Positions 28,011 to 38,369 of a stretch of DNA of 64,000 nucleotides are shown here, in pieces. The position numbers were made by a program, and so were the translations under genes. The stretch lies in NCBI RefSeq assembly GCF_030211955.1, contig NZ_JASODI010000011.1, positions 1-64,000 of the forward strand. Reading direction: 5' to 3'. The notes beneath the pieces are model-generated. The model did no database searches. It had not been told where the DNA came from and was given only the letters and a program-made list of their open reading frames with translations. Each line of letters begins with the position of its first letter. Positions within the stretch are counted from its first letter, which is position 1. Origin of the DNA: Corynebacterium frankenforstense. GTDB lineage: Bacteria > Actinomycetota > Actinomycetes > Mycobacteriales > Mycobacteriaceae.

Positions 28011-29276
28011 ATGGCGCTGGTTGTTCAGAAGTACGGCGGATCCTCACTGGAGAGCGCCGAGCGCATCCGCAACGTGGCGGAACGGATCGTGGCGACCAAG
28101 AAGAAGGGCTACGACGTCGTGGTCGTCTGCTCGGCGATGGGGGACACCACCGACGAGCTGCTCGACCTGGCGGCGTCGGTCTCCCCGGTGCCGCCCGGAC
28201 GCGAGCTCGACATGCTGCTCACCGCGGGCGAGCGCATCTCCAACGCCCTGGTGGCCATGGCCATCGACTCCCTCGGTGCGGAGGCCCGCTCCTTCACCGG
28301 CTCGCAGGCCGGCGTGCTGACCACCGAGCGTCACGGTGACGCCCGCATTGTGGACGTCACCCCGGACCGCGTGCGCGAGGCCCTCGACGAGGGCAAGATC
28401 TGCCTGGTCGCCGGCTTCCAGGGCGTCAACAAGGACACCCGCGACGTGACCACGCTCGGCCGCGGCGGTTCGGACACCACCGCCGTCGCCCTGGCCGCGG
28501 CGCTTGACGCTGACGTCTGCGAGATCTATTCGGACGTCGACGGCGTCTACACCGCCGACCCACGCATCGTGCCCAACGCACAGAAGCTGAAGCAGATCTC
28601 CTTCGAGGAGATGCTCGAGCTGGCGGCCGTGGGCTCGAAGATTCTCGTGCTGCGCAGCGTCGAGTACGCCCGCGCCTGCAACGTGCCCATGCGCGTACGA
28701 TCGTCATACAGCAACGACCCCGGCACCCTCGTTGCCGGTTCGATGGAGGATATCCCCGTGGAAGAAGCAGTCCTGACCGGCGTCGCCACCGACAAGTCCG
28801 AGGCCAAGATCACCGTGCTCGGCATCCCCGACACCCCCGGCAAGGCGGCCGACGTCTTCCGTGTCATCGCCGACGCCGAGATCAACATCGACATGGTGCT
28901 CCAGAACGTATCCTCGCTGGAGTCTGGCACCACCGACATCACCTTCACCTGCCCGCGCCACGACGGCCCGCGCGCCATGGAGCTGCTGCGCAAGCTGCGC
29001 GACAAGGGCGGCTGGAAGAACGTCCTCTACGACGACCAGATCGGCAAGGTCTCCCTGGTCGGCGCCGGCATGAAGTCCCATCCCGGGGTCACCGCCGAGT
29101 TCACCGAGGCCCTGCGCGACGCCGGGGTCAACATGGAGCTGATCTCCACCTCGGAGATCCGCATCTCCGTGCTTGTCCGTGAGGAGCAGCTCGACACGGC
29201 TGCCCGCGCCCTGCACGAGAAGTTCGGCCTCGGCGGCGACAAGGAGGCCACCGTCTACGCCGGCACCGGCCGCTAG
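28011..29276 (+). CDS. lysC: Aspartokinase, alpha subunit
   Basis: 421 aa, the same length as C. glutamicum aspartokinase. It phosphorylates L-aspartate, opening the lysine/threonine/methionine/DAP pathway. The kinase domain starts VVQKYGGSS and contains [16 protein letters not shown] and [13 protein letters not shown]. The C-terminal part has two ACT domains ([33 protein letters not shown]) that bind Lys plus Thr; the residues I can compare are the feedback-sensitive wild type. GGAAAGG precedes ATG 28011. asd follows at 92 bp. A possible -10 (TAAGGT) is at 27923. Confidence 0.97.
   Translation: MALVVQKYGGSSLESAERIRNVAERIVATKKKGYDVVVVCSAMGDTTDELLDLAASVSPVPPGRELDMLLTAGERISNALVAMAIDSLGAEARSFTGSQAGVLTTERHGDARIVDVTPDRVREALDEGKICLVAGFQGVNKDTRDVTTLGRGGSDTTAVALAAALDADVCEIYSDVDGVYTADPRIVPNAQKLKQISFEEMLELAAVGSKILVLRSVEYARACNVPMRVRSSYSNDPGTLVAGSMEDIPVEEAVLTGVATDKSEAKITVLGIPDTPGKAADVFRVIADAEINIDMVLQNVSSLESGTTDITFTCPRHDGPRAMELLRKLRDKGGWKNVLYDDQIGKVSLVGAGMKSHPGVTAEFTEALRDAGVNMELISTSEIRISVLVREEQLDTAARALHEKFGLGGDKEATVYAGTGR
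28758..29276 (+). other. Internal start producing aspartokinase beta subunit (lysC-beta)
   Basis: In-frame GTG at codon 250 ([16 protein letters not shown] follows) has GGAGGA (28746-28751) six bases upstream. The resulting 172-residue product equals the beta subunit of the C. glutamicum alpha2-beta2 enzyme, which carries only the regulatory ACT domains. Confidence 0.8.
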
Positions 29277-29362
29277 CGCACAGGCCCGCGGGGCCGCGCC
29301 CCACGGGGTGCACCGGGCCTACGGGCGCGACCACTGCACACACACCACCTAAGGAGCACTGA

Positions 29363-30400
<1,038 letters not shown>

Positions 30401-30451
30401 ACCTCACGCTCCAGCCTGGCCGCATCCGGCCGCAACCGGCCGAAACGACAG

Positions 30452-30491
30452 GAGCCGCGGTCCGCCACCTCGACGGTGGGGACCGCGGCTC
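30452..30491. terminator. Bidirectional terminator between asd and ykvI-like gene
   Basis: 12-bp perfect stem (30452-30463 with 30480-30491) extended by CCACC/GGTGG inside, five-base loop TCGAC. Lies between convergent genes. Confidence 0.85.
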
Positions 30492-30504
30492 TAGTTGTGT
30501 GCGC

Positions 30505-31887
30505 CTAGTCCGGGTGTTTGACGGCCGTGGCGCGGCCCGAGCCGGAACCCGAACCGGAACCCGAGCCCGTCCCGGCCCCGGCCTCAGCTGCCTCCGAACC
30601 AGCGGCCTCCTCGCTCTCGGCTGCGGCGGCCTCGAGGGTGGCCTCCTTGTCCTCGGCGTCGAGCTCGGCCTCGACCTCCTCGGTGATCGCCTCGACCAGG
30701 GTCTCGTTGTCGGCGTGCGCGGCGCGGATCGCGCGGCGCAGGTGCTTCTCGTCGCGGCGGCCGAACTTCTTGTTCGGGTCCAGCTTGCGGCGCAGCAGGT
30801 TGCGCACGCGGTCGCGGCGCTTGGCCTCCTTGGAGATCCGCCCGCGTGAGCGGTACCAGGCGATCGCCAGGGTGAAGGAGAGCAGGATGCCCGCCCAGCC
30901 CAGCGTCGGGTAGACCACGCCGACCAGGTCGGAGAACGGCAGGAAGCCGAGCGCGAAGCCGATGAGCGTGCCCACGATGAACACCGGGCGGAAGCGCTCC
31001 GGCCGGTTGCGGGTGATGCGCTTGGCCATGGCGTAGAACATGCCGATGGCCGTGTTGAAGACCATCAGGTAGATCACGATGGACATGATGTTGCCCAGCC
31101 ACGGGTGGATGTCGTCCACCACCGTGAGCATCGGCATGTCGTCGCCGGAGACGCTCTCGACGCTCAGGAACAGCGTCAGCGTCGAGCAAGCCAGCAGGAT
31201 CGCGTAGGTGCTGCCGCCGACGAGCCCGCCCCAGCCGGCGGCGCGGGTGTCCGCGTTCGCGCCGGCGATGACGATCGCCATCGAGACCGCGACGATCAGA
31301 CAGAATCCAACGTAGTTGAGCGCCGAGAGCCACCACCAGTCCATCGCCGGCTCCAGGTTGGCCCGGGCGAAGGCGTCGTGGGCTGCCATGTCCCAGTCGG
31401 CGGTGGCGAAGGTGTAGACGGTGGCGATCACGATGAACGTGATGCTCAGTGGGGTGATCGTGCCGATGACGGCGGAGACCTTGTTGACGTCGAGCATGCC
31501 CGCGCCGAGCACGAGCACGAGCATGATCGCCGTGCCCACCCACAGCGGCAGGTCGAATTTCTGGTTCAGGTTGGACCCGCCGCCGGCGAACATGACGAAG
31601 CCGACGCCGAAGAGGGTGGCCACGGTGGCGATGTCCAGGATCCACGCGAGGATCGGGTGGGTGACCTTGCTGAACACCACGGTGTGCTCGTCGGCGAGCA
31701 GGTAGCTGCCCAGCTGCATCATGGCCACCGAACCGACGACCATGATCACGGCGGCGATCGTCAGGCCCCACAGGCCCATCGAACCGAACGCCACGAAGTA
31801 CTGGAGCATCTCCTGGCCGGACGCGAAACCGGCACCCACGATGAGTCCGACGAGCGCCATCGAAATGCCTAACACTCTCTTAAACAT
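30505..31887 (-). CDS. YkvI-family APC-superfamily membrane transporter
   Basis: 460 aa. Begins FKRVLGISMALVGLIVGAGFASGQEMLQYF, a signature of the YkvI/branched-chain-carrier-like group, and has ten to eleven transmembrane helices. A long charged C-terminal cytoplasmic tail (about 130 residues) has basic KRRDRVRNLLRRKLD, then acidic, then Gly-Ser repeats and VKHPD. The tail is unlike typical transporters and is probably disordered. Substrate unknown; an amino acid or sodium symport role is inferred from the fold. A 7-bp inverted repeat (CTATACC/GGTATAG) lies upstream of its start. Confidence 0.8.
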   Translation of the reverse strand: MFKRVLGISMALVGLIVGAGFASGQEMLQYFVAFGSMGLWGLTIAAVIMVVGSVAMMQLGSYLLADEHTVVFSKVTHPILAWILDIATVATLFGVGFVMFAGGGSNLNQKFDLPLWVGTAIMLVLVLGAGMLDVNKVSAVIGTITPLSITFIVIATVYTFATADWDMAAHDAFARANLEPAMDWWWLSALNYVGFCLIVAVSMAIVIAGANADTRAAGWGGLVGGSTYAILLACSTLTLFLSVESVSGDDMPMLTVVDDIHPWLGNIMSIVIYLMVFNTAIGMFYAMAKRITRNRPERFRPVFIVGTLIGFALGFLPFSDLVGVVYPTLGWAGILLSFTLAIAWYRSRGRISKEAKRRDRVRNLLRRKLDPNKKFGRRDEKHLRRAIRAAHADNETLVEAITEEVEAELDAEDKEATLEAAAAESEEAAGSEAAEAGAGTGSGSGSGSGSGRATAVKHPD

Positions 31888-31924
31888 GTCTTCTAGTTAA
31901 GCACGATCCGACACTTTTGTGGTG

Positions 31925-31955
31925 CTATACCCCTATCCATGCATCCGTGGTATAG
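31925..31955. promoter_or_regulatory. Inverted repeat upstream of ykvI-like gene
   Basis: CTATACC (31925-31931) and GGTATAG (31949-31955) with a central ATGCAT, 38-68 bp before the ATG on the minus strand. Likely an operator; regulator unknown. Confidence 0.45.
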
Positions 31956-32081
31956 GCCACTTCAATTGCCGACGCCGCCTCCCACGCACGTGTCGACGCA
32001 GGTACGGCGGGGAACGGGTGGGCGAAGGCCGGCGCCCTCCGGGCGTCGGCCCACGCAGGCGGGTGCGGGGGCCGGAGAGGG

Positions 32082-32636
32082 TCAGCGCGGGGCGTCGTCA
32101 AGCAGGTCGCGGCGCGCGCGGGCGACGCGGGAGCGCACGGTGCCGATGCGCACGCCGGTGATGCGGGCGGTCTCCTCGTAGGAGTAGCCGAGCACCTGGG
32201 TGAGTACGAGGGCCTCGCGGCGCTCCTCGGGAAGCGCGTTGATGCGCTCACGCACGTCGAGCCACTCCGACCAGCTGGCGTCGGAGGCGCCCGGTGCCGG
32301 TCGGGTCTGCGCGGCGTCCTCGTACTCGGTGGCGGACTTGCGCGGGCGGGCCATGTCGTGGCGGATGTTGTCCACCCACACCCGCCGGGCGATGGCCAAG
32401 AGCCAGGTGCGCGCAGAGGAGTTTGCGGCGAAGCGGGGCAGTGCGCGCATGACGCGCAGGTAAGTCTCCTGGGTCAGGTCGTCGGCGGTGTCGGTGTCGC
32501 CGAGGTGTGTCAGTAGTCGCCAGACGTCGGACTGGGTGGCGCGGATGAACTCCGTGAGCGCGCGGCGGTCGCCCCGGCCGGCACGCAGCGCCAGGTCGGT
32601 GACGTGTGCGTCGTCGCTCTCGGAGTGGTGCCTCAC
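32082..32636 (-). CDS. sigC: ECF RNA polymerase sigma factor SigC
   Basis: About 184 aa with sigma region 2 (IRATQSDVWRLLTHLGDTDTADDLTQETYLRVMRALPRF...ARTWLLAIARRVWVDNIRH) and region 4 (LPEERREALVLTQVLGYSYEETARITGVRIGTVRSRVARARRDL). Corynebacterial SigC sits beside katA, as here. In C. glutamicum it controls cytochrome bd and aerobic respiration genes. No anti-sigma gene is adjacent. GTG 32636 is assumed; TTG 32645 is possible. Neither has a clear Shine-Dalgarno sequence, so a leaderless mRNA is possible. Confidence 0.88.
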   Translation of the reverse strand: MRHHSESDDAHVTDLALRAGRGDRRALTEFIRATQSDVWRLLTHLGDTDTADDLTQETYLRVMRALPRFAANSSARTWLLAIARRVWVDNIRHDMARPRKSATEYEDAAQTRPAPGASDASWSEWLDVRERINALPEERREALVLTQVLGYSYEETARITGVRIGTVRSRVARARRDLLDDAPR

Positions 32637-32780
32637 AAAGGACAACGTTACCAGCGGCGTTGCCGGCCACTTCGCGGTGTGAGACGGTGCGCGGGGCGGG
32701 GTGCGCCGGGGTCCCGCCAGGGGTCCTCGCGGGGATGGGCACCCGGCGGCTAGCCGAAAGTTTGATCTTCCTTGCCTTAC

Positions 32781-32809
32781 TGGCGAGGGTCCGCGGGCGT
32801 CGATAGAAT
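32781..32809 (+). promoter_or_regulatory. Possible katA promoter
   Basis: TGGCGA (32781-32786), 17-bp spacer, TAGAAT (32804-32809), 51 bp before ATG. The -10 is good and the -35 weak. Confidence 0.45.
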
Positions 32810-32859
32810 CGGTAATGAGCTATTAATCACGGCCCAATACTAAAGGGAGGCTATCAGTC

Positions 32860-34413
32860 ATGGCTCTTGAGAAGAACGCTTCGACCGAAGACATCGTCAC
32901 CAACGGCATGTCGCCCAACGACGAGGGTGCGACCCGCCGCGAGAACGGCGCCCCGGTGCCCTCCGAGAACCTCTCGGTGACCGCTGGCCCGCAGGGCCCC
33001 ACCGTCCTCAACGACATCCACCTCATCGAGAAGCTCTCGCACTTCAACCGCGAGCGCGTCCCGGAGCGCAACCCGCACGCCAAGGGCAACGGCGCCTTCG
33101 GTGAGCTGCACGTGACCGAGGACGTCTCGCAGTACACCAAGGCGGCGATCTTCCAGCCGGGCACCGTCACCCCGATGGCCGCCCGCTTCTCCACCGTCGC
33201 CGGCGAGCAGGGGTCCCCGGACACCTGGCGTGACGTGCACGGCTTCGCCCTGCGCTTCTACACCACCGAGGGCAACTACGACATCGTGGGCAACAACACC
33301 CCGACGTTCTTCCTGCGCGACGCGATCAAGTTCCCGGACTTCATCCACTCGCAGAAGCGCCTCGGCGGCTCCGGCCTGCGCGACGCCGACATGCAGTGGG
33401 ACTTCTGGACCCGCACCCCGGAGTCCGCGCACCAGGTGACCTACCTGATGGGCGACCGCGGCACCCCGTCCTCGGAGCGCACCATGAACGGCTACGGCTC
33501 CCACACCTTCCAGTGGATCAACGCCGAGGGCACCCCGGTGTGGGTCAAGTATCACTTCATCTCCCAGCAGGGCGTCCACAACTTCACCGACGCCGAGGCC
33601 GAGGAGATGGTCGGCAAGAACGCCGACTACCTGCGCGAGGACCTCTACAACGCCATCGAGGCCGGCGACTTCCCGAAGTGGGACGTCTACGTGCAGATCA
33701 TGCCGTTCGAGGACGCGGAGAACTACCGCTTCAACCCGTTCGACCTGACCAAGACCTGGTCCAAGAAGGACTACCCGCGCATCAAGGTCGGCTACTTCGA
33801 GCTGAACCGCAACCCGGAGAACTTCTTCGCCCAGATCGAGCAGCTGGCGCTGGACCCCTCCAACCTGGTGCCCGGCATCGGCCTGTCCCCGGACAAGATG
33901 CTGATGGGCCGCGTCTTCGCCTACGCCGACGCGCAGCGCTACCGCATCGGGCCGAACTACCGCATGCTGCCGGTCAACCAGTCCCGCGTGCCGCGTAACA
34001 CCTACCAGCACGAGGGCCCGATGGCCTACAACTTCAACGAGACCTCCCACCCGTCCTACTCGCCGAACAGCTCCGCCATCCAGGCCGGCTACCTCGACGA
34101 CGGTGAGACCTCCTCGTCGAACCACACCAGCTACGGCCAGGCCGAGGACGTCTACGTCAACCCAGACCCGCACGGCACGGACCTGATCCGCGCCGCCTAC
34201 GTCAAGCACGAGGACGACGACGACTTCCTGCAGGCCGGCATCCTCTACCGCGAGGTGCTCGACGACGACGCCAAGGAGCGTCTGGCCGACAACATCACCA
34301 ACGCGATGGTCGGCGTGCGCCCCGAGACCGAGGAGCGCTGCTACTGGTACTGGAGCAGCGTCGACGAGAACCTGGGCAAGCGCGTCAAGGAGCTCTTCGC
34401 CGAGAAGAAGTAG
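32860..34413 (+). CDS. katA: Monofunctional haem catalase
   Basis: 517 aa; dismutates hydrogen peroxide in the cytoplasm. The distal-side His lies in [13 protein letters not shown] and the catalytic Asn region in [25 protein letters not shown]. The haem-ligand Tyr is in [17 protein letters not shown]. Small-subunit clade architecture. AAGGGAGG precedes ATG 32860. Neighbouring sigC is conserved synteny; a terminator follows. Peroxide or iron control is likely but no operator was recognised. Confidence 0.96.
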   Translation: MALEKNASTEDIVTNGMSPNDEGATRRENGAPVPSENLSVTAGPQGPTVLNDIHLIEKLSHFNRERVPERNPHAKGNGAFGELHVTEDVSQYTKAAIFQPGTVTPMAARFSTVAGEQGSPDTWRDVHGFALRFYTTEGNYDIVGNNTPTFFLRDAIKFPDFIHSQKRLGGSGLRDADMQWDFWTRTPESAHQVTYLMGDRGTPSSERTMNGYGSHTFQWINAEGTPVWVKYHFISQQGVHNFTDAEAEEMVGKNADYLREDLYNAIEAGDFPKWDVYVQIMPFEDAENYRFNPFDLTKTWSKKDYPRIKVGYFELNRNPENFFAQIEQLALDPSNLVPGIGLSPDKMLMGRVFAYADAQRYRIGPNYRMLPVNQSRVPRNTYQHEGPMAYNFNETSHPSYSPNSSAIQAGYLDDGETSSSNHTSYGQAEDVYVNPDPHGTDLIRAAYVKHEDDDDFLQAGILYREVLDDDAKERLADNITNAMVGVRPETEERCYWYWSSVDENLGKRVKELFAEKK

Positions 34414-34476
34414 CCTTCGGACGACACCGACTGTTTCCCGGTCGATCCCGGTCCCACTGAGGTGAGGACCTCTCCG

Positions 34477-34510
34477 GCCCCGACGGCGAGAACCGCCGCC
34501 GGGGCTCTTT
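34477..34510 (+). terminator. katA terminator
   Basis: 12-bp stem with one mismatch (34477-34488 with 34494-34505), loop AGAAC, followed by TCTTT. Confidence 0.8.
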
Positions 34511-34544
34511 CATGCCTGCGGCGCCCGCCCGCGGGGCGGCCGCA

Positions 34545-34583
34545 GGAGGCTTTCCGGGCGGCCGCGGGAGGCTTTCCGGGCGG
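34545..34583. repeat. 17-bp direct repeat in katA-ohr intergenic region
   Basis: GGAGGCTTTCCGGGCGG at 34545-34561 and 34567-34583. The 309-base gap holds the katA terminator, this repeat and, presumably, the ohr promoter; nothing else was seen. Confidence 0.6.
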
Positions 34584-34722
34584 GCCCGGTGGCCTCCGGC
34601 CCGCTGACCGGCGGGCCTGAAAGCCCGCGCGTCCGTGACTACGCTCGGGGCCGCACGGGGTCGAAGGGCCCCGCGGAAGTTAGCGCAGAACCACACATTC
34701 CTAAGACAAGGAGCAATCAACC

Positions 34723-35130
34723 ATGGCAGAGAAGCTCTACTCCCAGACCGTCACCTCCACCGGCGCCGGCCGCGATGGCCACGTCAAGGGCGACGGCGGC
34801 ATCGACTTCGACGTGACCGCCCCCAAGGGCGACGGCGTCAACCCCGAGTCCCTCCTGGCCGCCGCCTGGGCCGCCTGCTTCAACGGCGCCCTGCAGAAGA
34901 CCATGGGTGAGGCCGGCGTGGACGTCGACAAGCACACCCCGACCGTCGACGCCGAGGTCACCCTCAACAGCGTCGAGAGCGGCTTCCGCCTCAGCGGCAA
35001 GATCACCGCCCGCTTCGCCGACGCCGGCGAGCTGGACAACGCCCAGGAGCTCGTCGACAAGGCCGACGCCTTCTGCCCGTTCTCCAAGGCGCTGCGCGGC
35101 GACATCGACATCGAGGCGGTCGCCGAGTAA
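34723..35130 (+). CDS. Organic hydroperoxide resistance protein (Ohr/OsmC family)
   Basis: 135 aa. A thiol peroxidase for organic hydroperoxides. The two redox Cys are in AAWAACFNGAL and ADAFCPFSKA, the Ohr pattern; a family-typical Arg (GRDG) is near the N-terminus. AAGGAG is nine bases before ATG. Its place beside katA makes a peroxide-defence pair, though a terminator separates them. No OhrR regulator gene is adjacent. Confidence 0.9.
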   Translation: MAEKLYSQTVTSTGAGRDGHVKGDGGIDFDVTAPKGDGVNPESLLAAAWAACFNGALQKTMGEAGVDVDKHTPTVDAEVTLNSVESGFRLSGKITARFADAGELDNAQELVDKADAFCPFSKALRGDIDIEAVAE

Positions 35131-35210
35131 CACCGGCACCTGCGCGCCGGCCGCGCTGACCGGCAGGCGCCGGCGACCGGCACCTGCGCGCCCCGGGCGC
35201 GCAGCCGACG

Positions 35211-35249
35211 GAAAACCGCCCCGGTCCCCGCAATGGGGGACCGGGGCGG
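35211..35249. terminator. Bidirectional terminator, end of mrp operon
   Basis: 14-bp perfect stem (35216-35229 with 35236-35249), loop of six. GAAAA on the plus side gives TTTTC after the stem for minus-strand mrp transcripts. A 17-bp direct repeat (35132 and 35176) lies on the ohr side. Confidence 0.85.
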
Positions 35250-35275
35250 CGTCGTCAATCGGGGACGAATTCCAC

Positions 35276-35623
35276 CTACTGCTTGGTCGAGACGTCCCGG
35301 TGGTCGACGCCGGCGCGCTCGTCCACGACGGTCACGCCGTAGATCGAGCGGCCGATGTAGTAGCTGCCCACGGCCGCGATCAGCCACAGCCCCGCGATCG
35401 CGATGACCGCGCGGACGAGGTCGTTCGCGTCGAGCTCGCCCAGGGAGGCGTCGTGGATGACCTTGGCCACCAGCAGGATCGGCAGGGCCACCGAGGTGGT
35501 CGGACCCAGCACGTTGACCCGTGTCAGGGCGTCGGGCGCGCGCCACAGGGCGACGGCCGTGGCCACCACCAGCAGGGTGGCCAGGACGACGAGGACGCTG
35601 ACGATGATCTCAACGACGGACAC
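35276..35623 (-). CDS. mrpG: Na+/H+ antiporter subunit MrpG
   Basis: 115 aa with three transmembrane helices. VATAVALWRAPDALTRVNVLGPTTS is the MrpG/MnhG signature. Last gene of the leftward mrp operon; GTG start six bases after mrpF. The C-terminus is a short hydrophilic tail ending DVSTKQ. Confidence 0.92.
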   Translation of the reverse strand: MSVVEIIVSVLVVLATLLVVATAVALWRAPDALTRVNVLGPTTSVALPILLVAKVIHDASLGELDANDLVRAVIAIAGLWLIAAVGSYYIGRSIYGVTVVDERAGVDHRDVSTKQ

Positions 35624-35629
35624 GGCACA

Positions 35630-35902
35630 TCACCTCCTGCCCCGCGAGATCATGCGGGACATCGACAGGGTGGGCAGGACACCACCGGCGAGGGCGGCGA
35701 GGATCGCGATCTCGTAGGCGATCGAGGTCTGGTTGACGAAGGTCCAGATGAAGAAGATCGCCAGCATGCTGTAGAAGATCATGTCCGCGAGCACCGCGCG
35801 GCTGAGCACGTCGCGGGTGACCAGGATGAGCACCAGCGCGGACAGCAGCGCGAGGGCGCAGACGACCCCGCAGACGAGGAGTACGACGGAAAACGCGCTC
35901 AT
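35630..35902 (-). CDS. mrpF: Na+/H+ antiporter subunit MrpF
   Basis: 90 aa, three helices. VLILVTRDVLSRAVLADMIFYSM and the following helix match MrpF/MnhF. ATG overlaps the mrpE stop. Part of the membrane antiporter complex, which needs all subunits. Confidence 0.9.
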   Translation of the reverse strand: MSAFSVVLLVCGVVCALALLSALVLILVTRDVLSRAVLADMIFYSMLAIFFIWTFVNQTSIAYEIAILAALAGGVLPTLSMSRMISRGRR

Positions 35903-36363
35903 CGGCGTCCGCCTCCTTTCCGGTTGTCGGCCCCGGACCCGGCGCGCGTCGCGCTCGCGCCGCGCGCGGCCGGGTACTCGTAGCGGGATTCGTCGAGGGT
36001 CTCGGTCGGGCCCTGGCCGGGCACGCCGTAATCGATGTCTTTGACGCGGGGGGCCATGCGGGCCTCCATGTCGGCCAGGCCCGCGACCACGTCGGCCGGA
36101 TCCGAGCCGAAGACCGCCTGGACCAGCAGGGTGCGCGGCTCACCGGGGGAGGTGGGCTCGCGCAGACCCAGCGAGAGGGTCGCCGGGGTGACGGTGATCG
36201 AGGAGGTGAAGAAGAAGATCTCCCACGGCCCGGTCACGCGCAGCGGGTAGCGCACCACCACCGGGTCGAACCCGGAGCGGGGCTTGACCGCGGCGAGCGC
36301 CAGGGTGAAGCCGCTGACCAAAATCTCCTTGATCAGCCAGAGGGTGTAGCCGATGACATGCAT
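35899..36363 (-). CDS. mrpE: Na+/H+ antiporter subunit MrpE
   Basis: 154 aa. The N-terminal hydrophobic part is followed by a conserved cytoplasmic region (VVRYPLRVTGPWEIFFFTSSITVTPATLSLGLR) typical of MrpE/MnhE. The C-terminal tail (YGVPGQGPTETLDESRYEYPAARG onward) is longer and charged. ATG lies just after the mrpD stop. Confidence 0.9.
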   Translation of the reverse strand: MHVIGYTLWLIKEILVSGFTLALAAVKPRSGFDPVVVRYPLRVTGPWEIFFFTSSITVTPATLSLGLREPTSPGEPRTLLVQAVFGSDPADVVAGLADMEARMAPRVKDIDYGVPGQGPTETLDESRYEYPAARGASATRAGSGADNRKGGGRR

Positions 36364-36366
36364 GGT

Positions 36367-37899
36367 TTACCGTCCTCCCTGCAGATCGGTCATGTCCGGA
36401 ACGCCCACCGGGTCCTCACCGAGGACCGCGGACTGGTAGGCGTCGACGTCCAGCAGCGCGCCGGTGGCGGTGCGCGTGGCGTCGATGAGCGGGCCGGCGA
36501 AGATGAACATGCCCACGGAGATGACCATGAGCACCACCGGCGGGGCGATCAGGCGGCCGCGCACGCGCAGATCCTCCGGGATGTCCTGCATCGGCCGACC
36601 CCAGAACACCTGGCGCCAGACGCGCAGCATGCTCAGCAGCGCGCCGAAGGAGGCCAGGATGACCGCGGCGATCGCGGCCCAGGCCCACCAGCTGCCGTCG
36701 CGGGCGATCTCGACGACGACGAAGACCTTGCCCCACAGGCCGGAGAACGGCGGGAAGCCGACCACCGAGTACGCGCCCGCGGCGAAGACCGCCGCGAGCA
36801 GCGGGTCGCGCCGCGCGATGCCGGAGACCTTGCGCAGCATGCCCGAGCCATAGGTCTCCTCGACCGCACCGGAGGAGAGCACCAGCGAACCGATGGTGAC
36901 CATGTGGTGCAGCGCGTAGATCAGGCCGGCGGCCAGGGCGCGCTGCGGGTCATCGGTGGCGAAGGCCAGCATGACCAGGATGAACGGCATGCCGTTGACC
37001 ATCTGGTAGGCCAGTACGCGCCGGATCGAGTTCTCGGCCAGGCCGGCGAAGCCGCCGATGAGCATGGAGACGATCATCACGACGACGATCAGGCCCTTCC
37101 AGCGGTCCTCGAGGTCGAAGACGACCACGAAGATGCGGTAGAGCATGTAGACGGCGACCTTGGTGTGCAGGCCGGAGAACAGCCCCATCACGGACGCCGA
37201 GCCACCCGGGTAGGTGCGCGGCAGCCAGGTGTGGACGGGGAAGACGCCGGCCTTGGTGGCGATCGCGAGGACCACCACGCCCATGGCCACCACCGCCGGG
37301 CCGTTGCCGGCCGCCACGCCGCGCAGCGCGGCGAGGTTGACGGAGCCGACGACGCCGTAGACGAAGCCGACGCCGATGACCAGCATCGTCGAGGCGGTCA
37401 GGTTGACCAGGACGAAGGTGCGCGCCGAGGCGATGCGCGACCACGTGCCCGTCATGGCGATCAGGCCGTAGGACGGCAGCAGCATCACCTCGATGAACAC
37501 GAAGAAGTTGAACAGGTCCGCCGTGATCAGCGCGCCGTTGACGCCGGTGACCAGCATCAGGCTCAGCGCGGGGTAGTAGCGCGACCGGGTCTCACCGACG
37601 ACGGTGGCGAACCAGTTGGCGCTGACGGCGACCAGCCCCGTGGCGATGATCATCACCGCGGAGAAGGCGTCGACGGCGAACGGGATCGCGATGCCGCCGG
37701 TGAACAGGCCCACGTTGTGGGCCAGCGGGCCGTTCGCCGCGGTGTGGGAGAACAGCGCGACGCCGGCGAGCACCCCGCAGGCGGGGACGACGATGTGCAG
37801 CAGGTCGCGGACCCACTTCCACGGCGCCATGACCGCCAGGGCGGAGGAGACGAGGGGCACCGCGACGAGCAGCGGCAGCAGGATGTCGGGTTGGTTCAC
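36367..37899 (-). CDS. mrpD: Na+/H+ antiporter subunit MrpD
   Basis: 510 aa, about 14 helices, of the NuoL/M/N-like proton-translocating family. Charged helix residues are visible in FFVFIEVMLLPSYGLIAM (Glu) and AIATKAGVFPVHTWLPRTYPGGSASVMGLFSGLHTKVAVY (Lys, His). GTG start overlaps the mrpC stop (GTGA). Confidence 0.95.
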   Translation of the reverse strand: MNQPDILLPLLVAVPLVSSALAVMAPWKWVRDLLHIVVPACGVLAGVALFSHTAANGPLAHNVGLFTGGIAIPFAVDAFSAVMIIATGLVAVSANWFATVVGETRSRYYPALSLMLVTGVNGALITADLFNFFVFIEVMLLPSYGLIAMTGTWSRIASARTFVLVNLTASTMLVIGVGFVYGVVGSVNLAALRGVAAGNGPAVVAMGVVVLAIATKAGVFPVHTWLPRTYPGGSASVMGLFSGLHTKVAVYMLYRIFVVVFDLEDRWKGLIVVVMIVSMLIGGFAGLAENSIRRVLAYQMVNGMPFILVMLAFATDDPQRALAAGLIYALHHMVTIGSLVLSSGAVEETYGSGMLRKVSGIARRDPLLAAVFAAGAYSVVGFPPFSGLWGKVFVVVEIARDGSWWAWAAIAAVILASFGALLSMLRVWRQVFWGRPMQDIPEDLRVRGRLIAPPVVLMVISVGMFIFAGPLIDATRTATGALLDVDAYQSAVLGEDPVGVPDMTDLQGGR

Positions 37900-38366
37900 C
37901 GGCGGGCCTCCTTCCAGATCGTGGTCTTGCGTTTGTCCGCCGCGAGCCGGGCGTGCTCGCCGCGGGCGTAGTCCTCGTCGGACTGCACGCCGCGGCCGAG
38001 CGTCGACAGGGGCGAGGGGTACGGGTCGGGGCCGCGCTCGTCGTCACCGGCGGCGACGCTGTCGCCGACCTCGGTGTCGTCGCTGCGGCCCAGGGAGGCC
38101 AGCGTGAGCATGATCGTCGCCGTGGCCATCGAGATGACGATGGCCGTCAGCACGAAGGCCTGCGGCAGCGGGTCCGCCGCGTCGGCGAGGTCCGCGCGGT
38201 CGGGGAAGGCTTCCCCGCGCCAGGCGCCCACACCGGCGGCGAGCAGCGTCAGGTTGCCCGCGTGCCCGATGAGCTGCATGCCCAGCACGAGACGCACCAT
38301 GCCGCGCTGCTGGACCAGGTAGACCCCGCCGGCGACGAGGACGGCGATGGACAGTGCCATGAGCAT
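37896..38366 (-). CDS. mrpC: Na+/H+ antiporter subunit MrpC
   Basis: 156 aa. Three NuoK-like helices (SIAVLVAGGVYLVQQRGMVRLVLGMQLIGHAGNLTLL; QAFVLTAIVISMATATIMLTLA) are followed by an acidic C-terminal tail of about 50 residues. It starts three bases after the mrpA stop. Confidence 0.93.
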   Translation of the reverse strand: MLMALSIAVLVAGGVYLVQQRGMVRLVLGMQLIGHAGNLTLLAAGVGAWRGEAFPDRADLADAADPLPQAFVLTAIVISMATATIMLTLASLGRSDDTEVGDSVAAGDDERGPDPYPSPLSTLGRGVQSDEDYARGEHARLAADKRKTTIWKEARR

Positions 38367-38369
38367 CGG

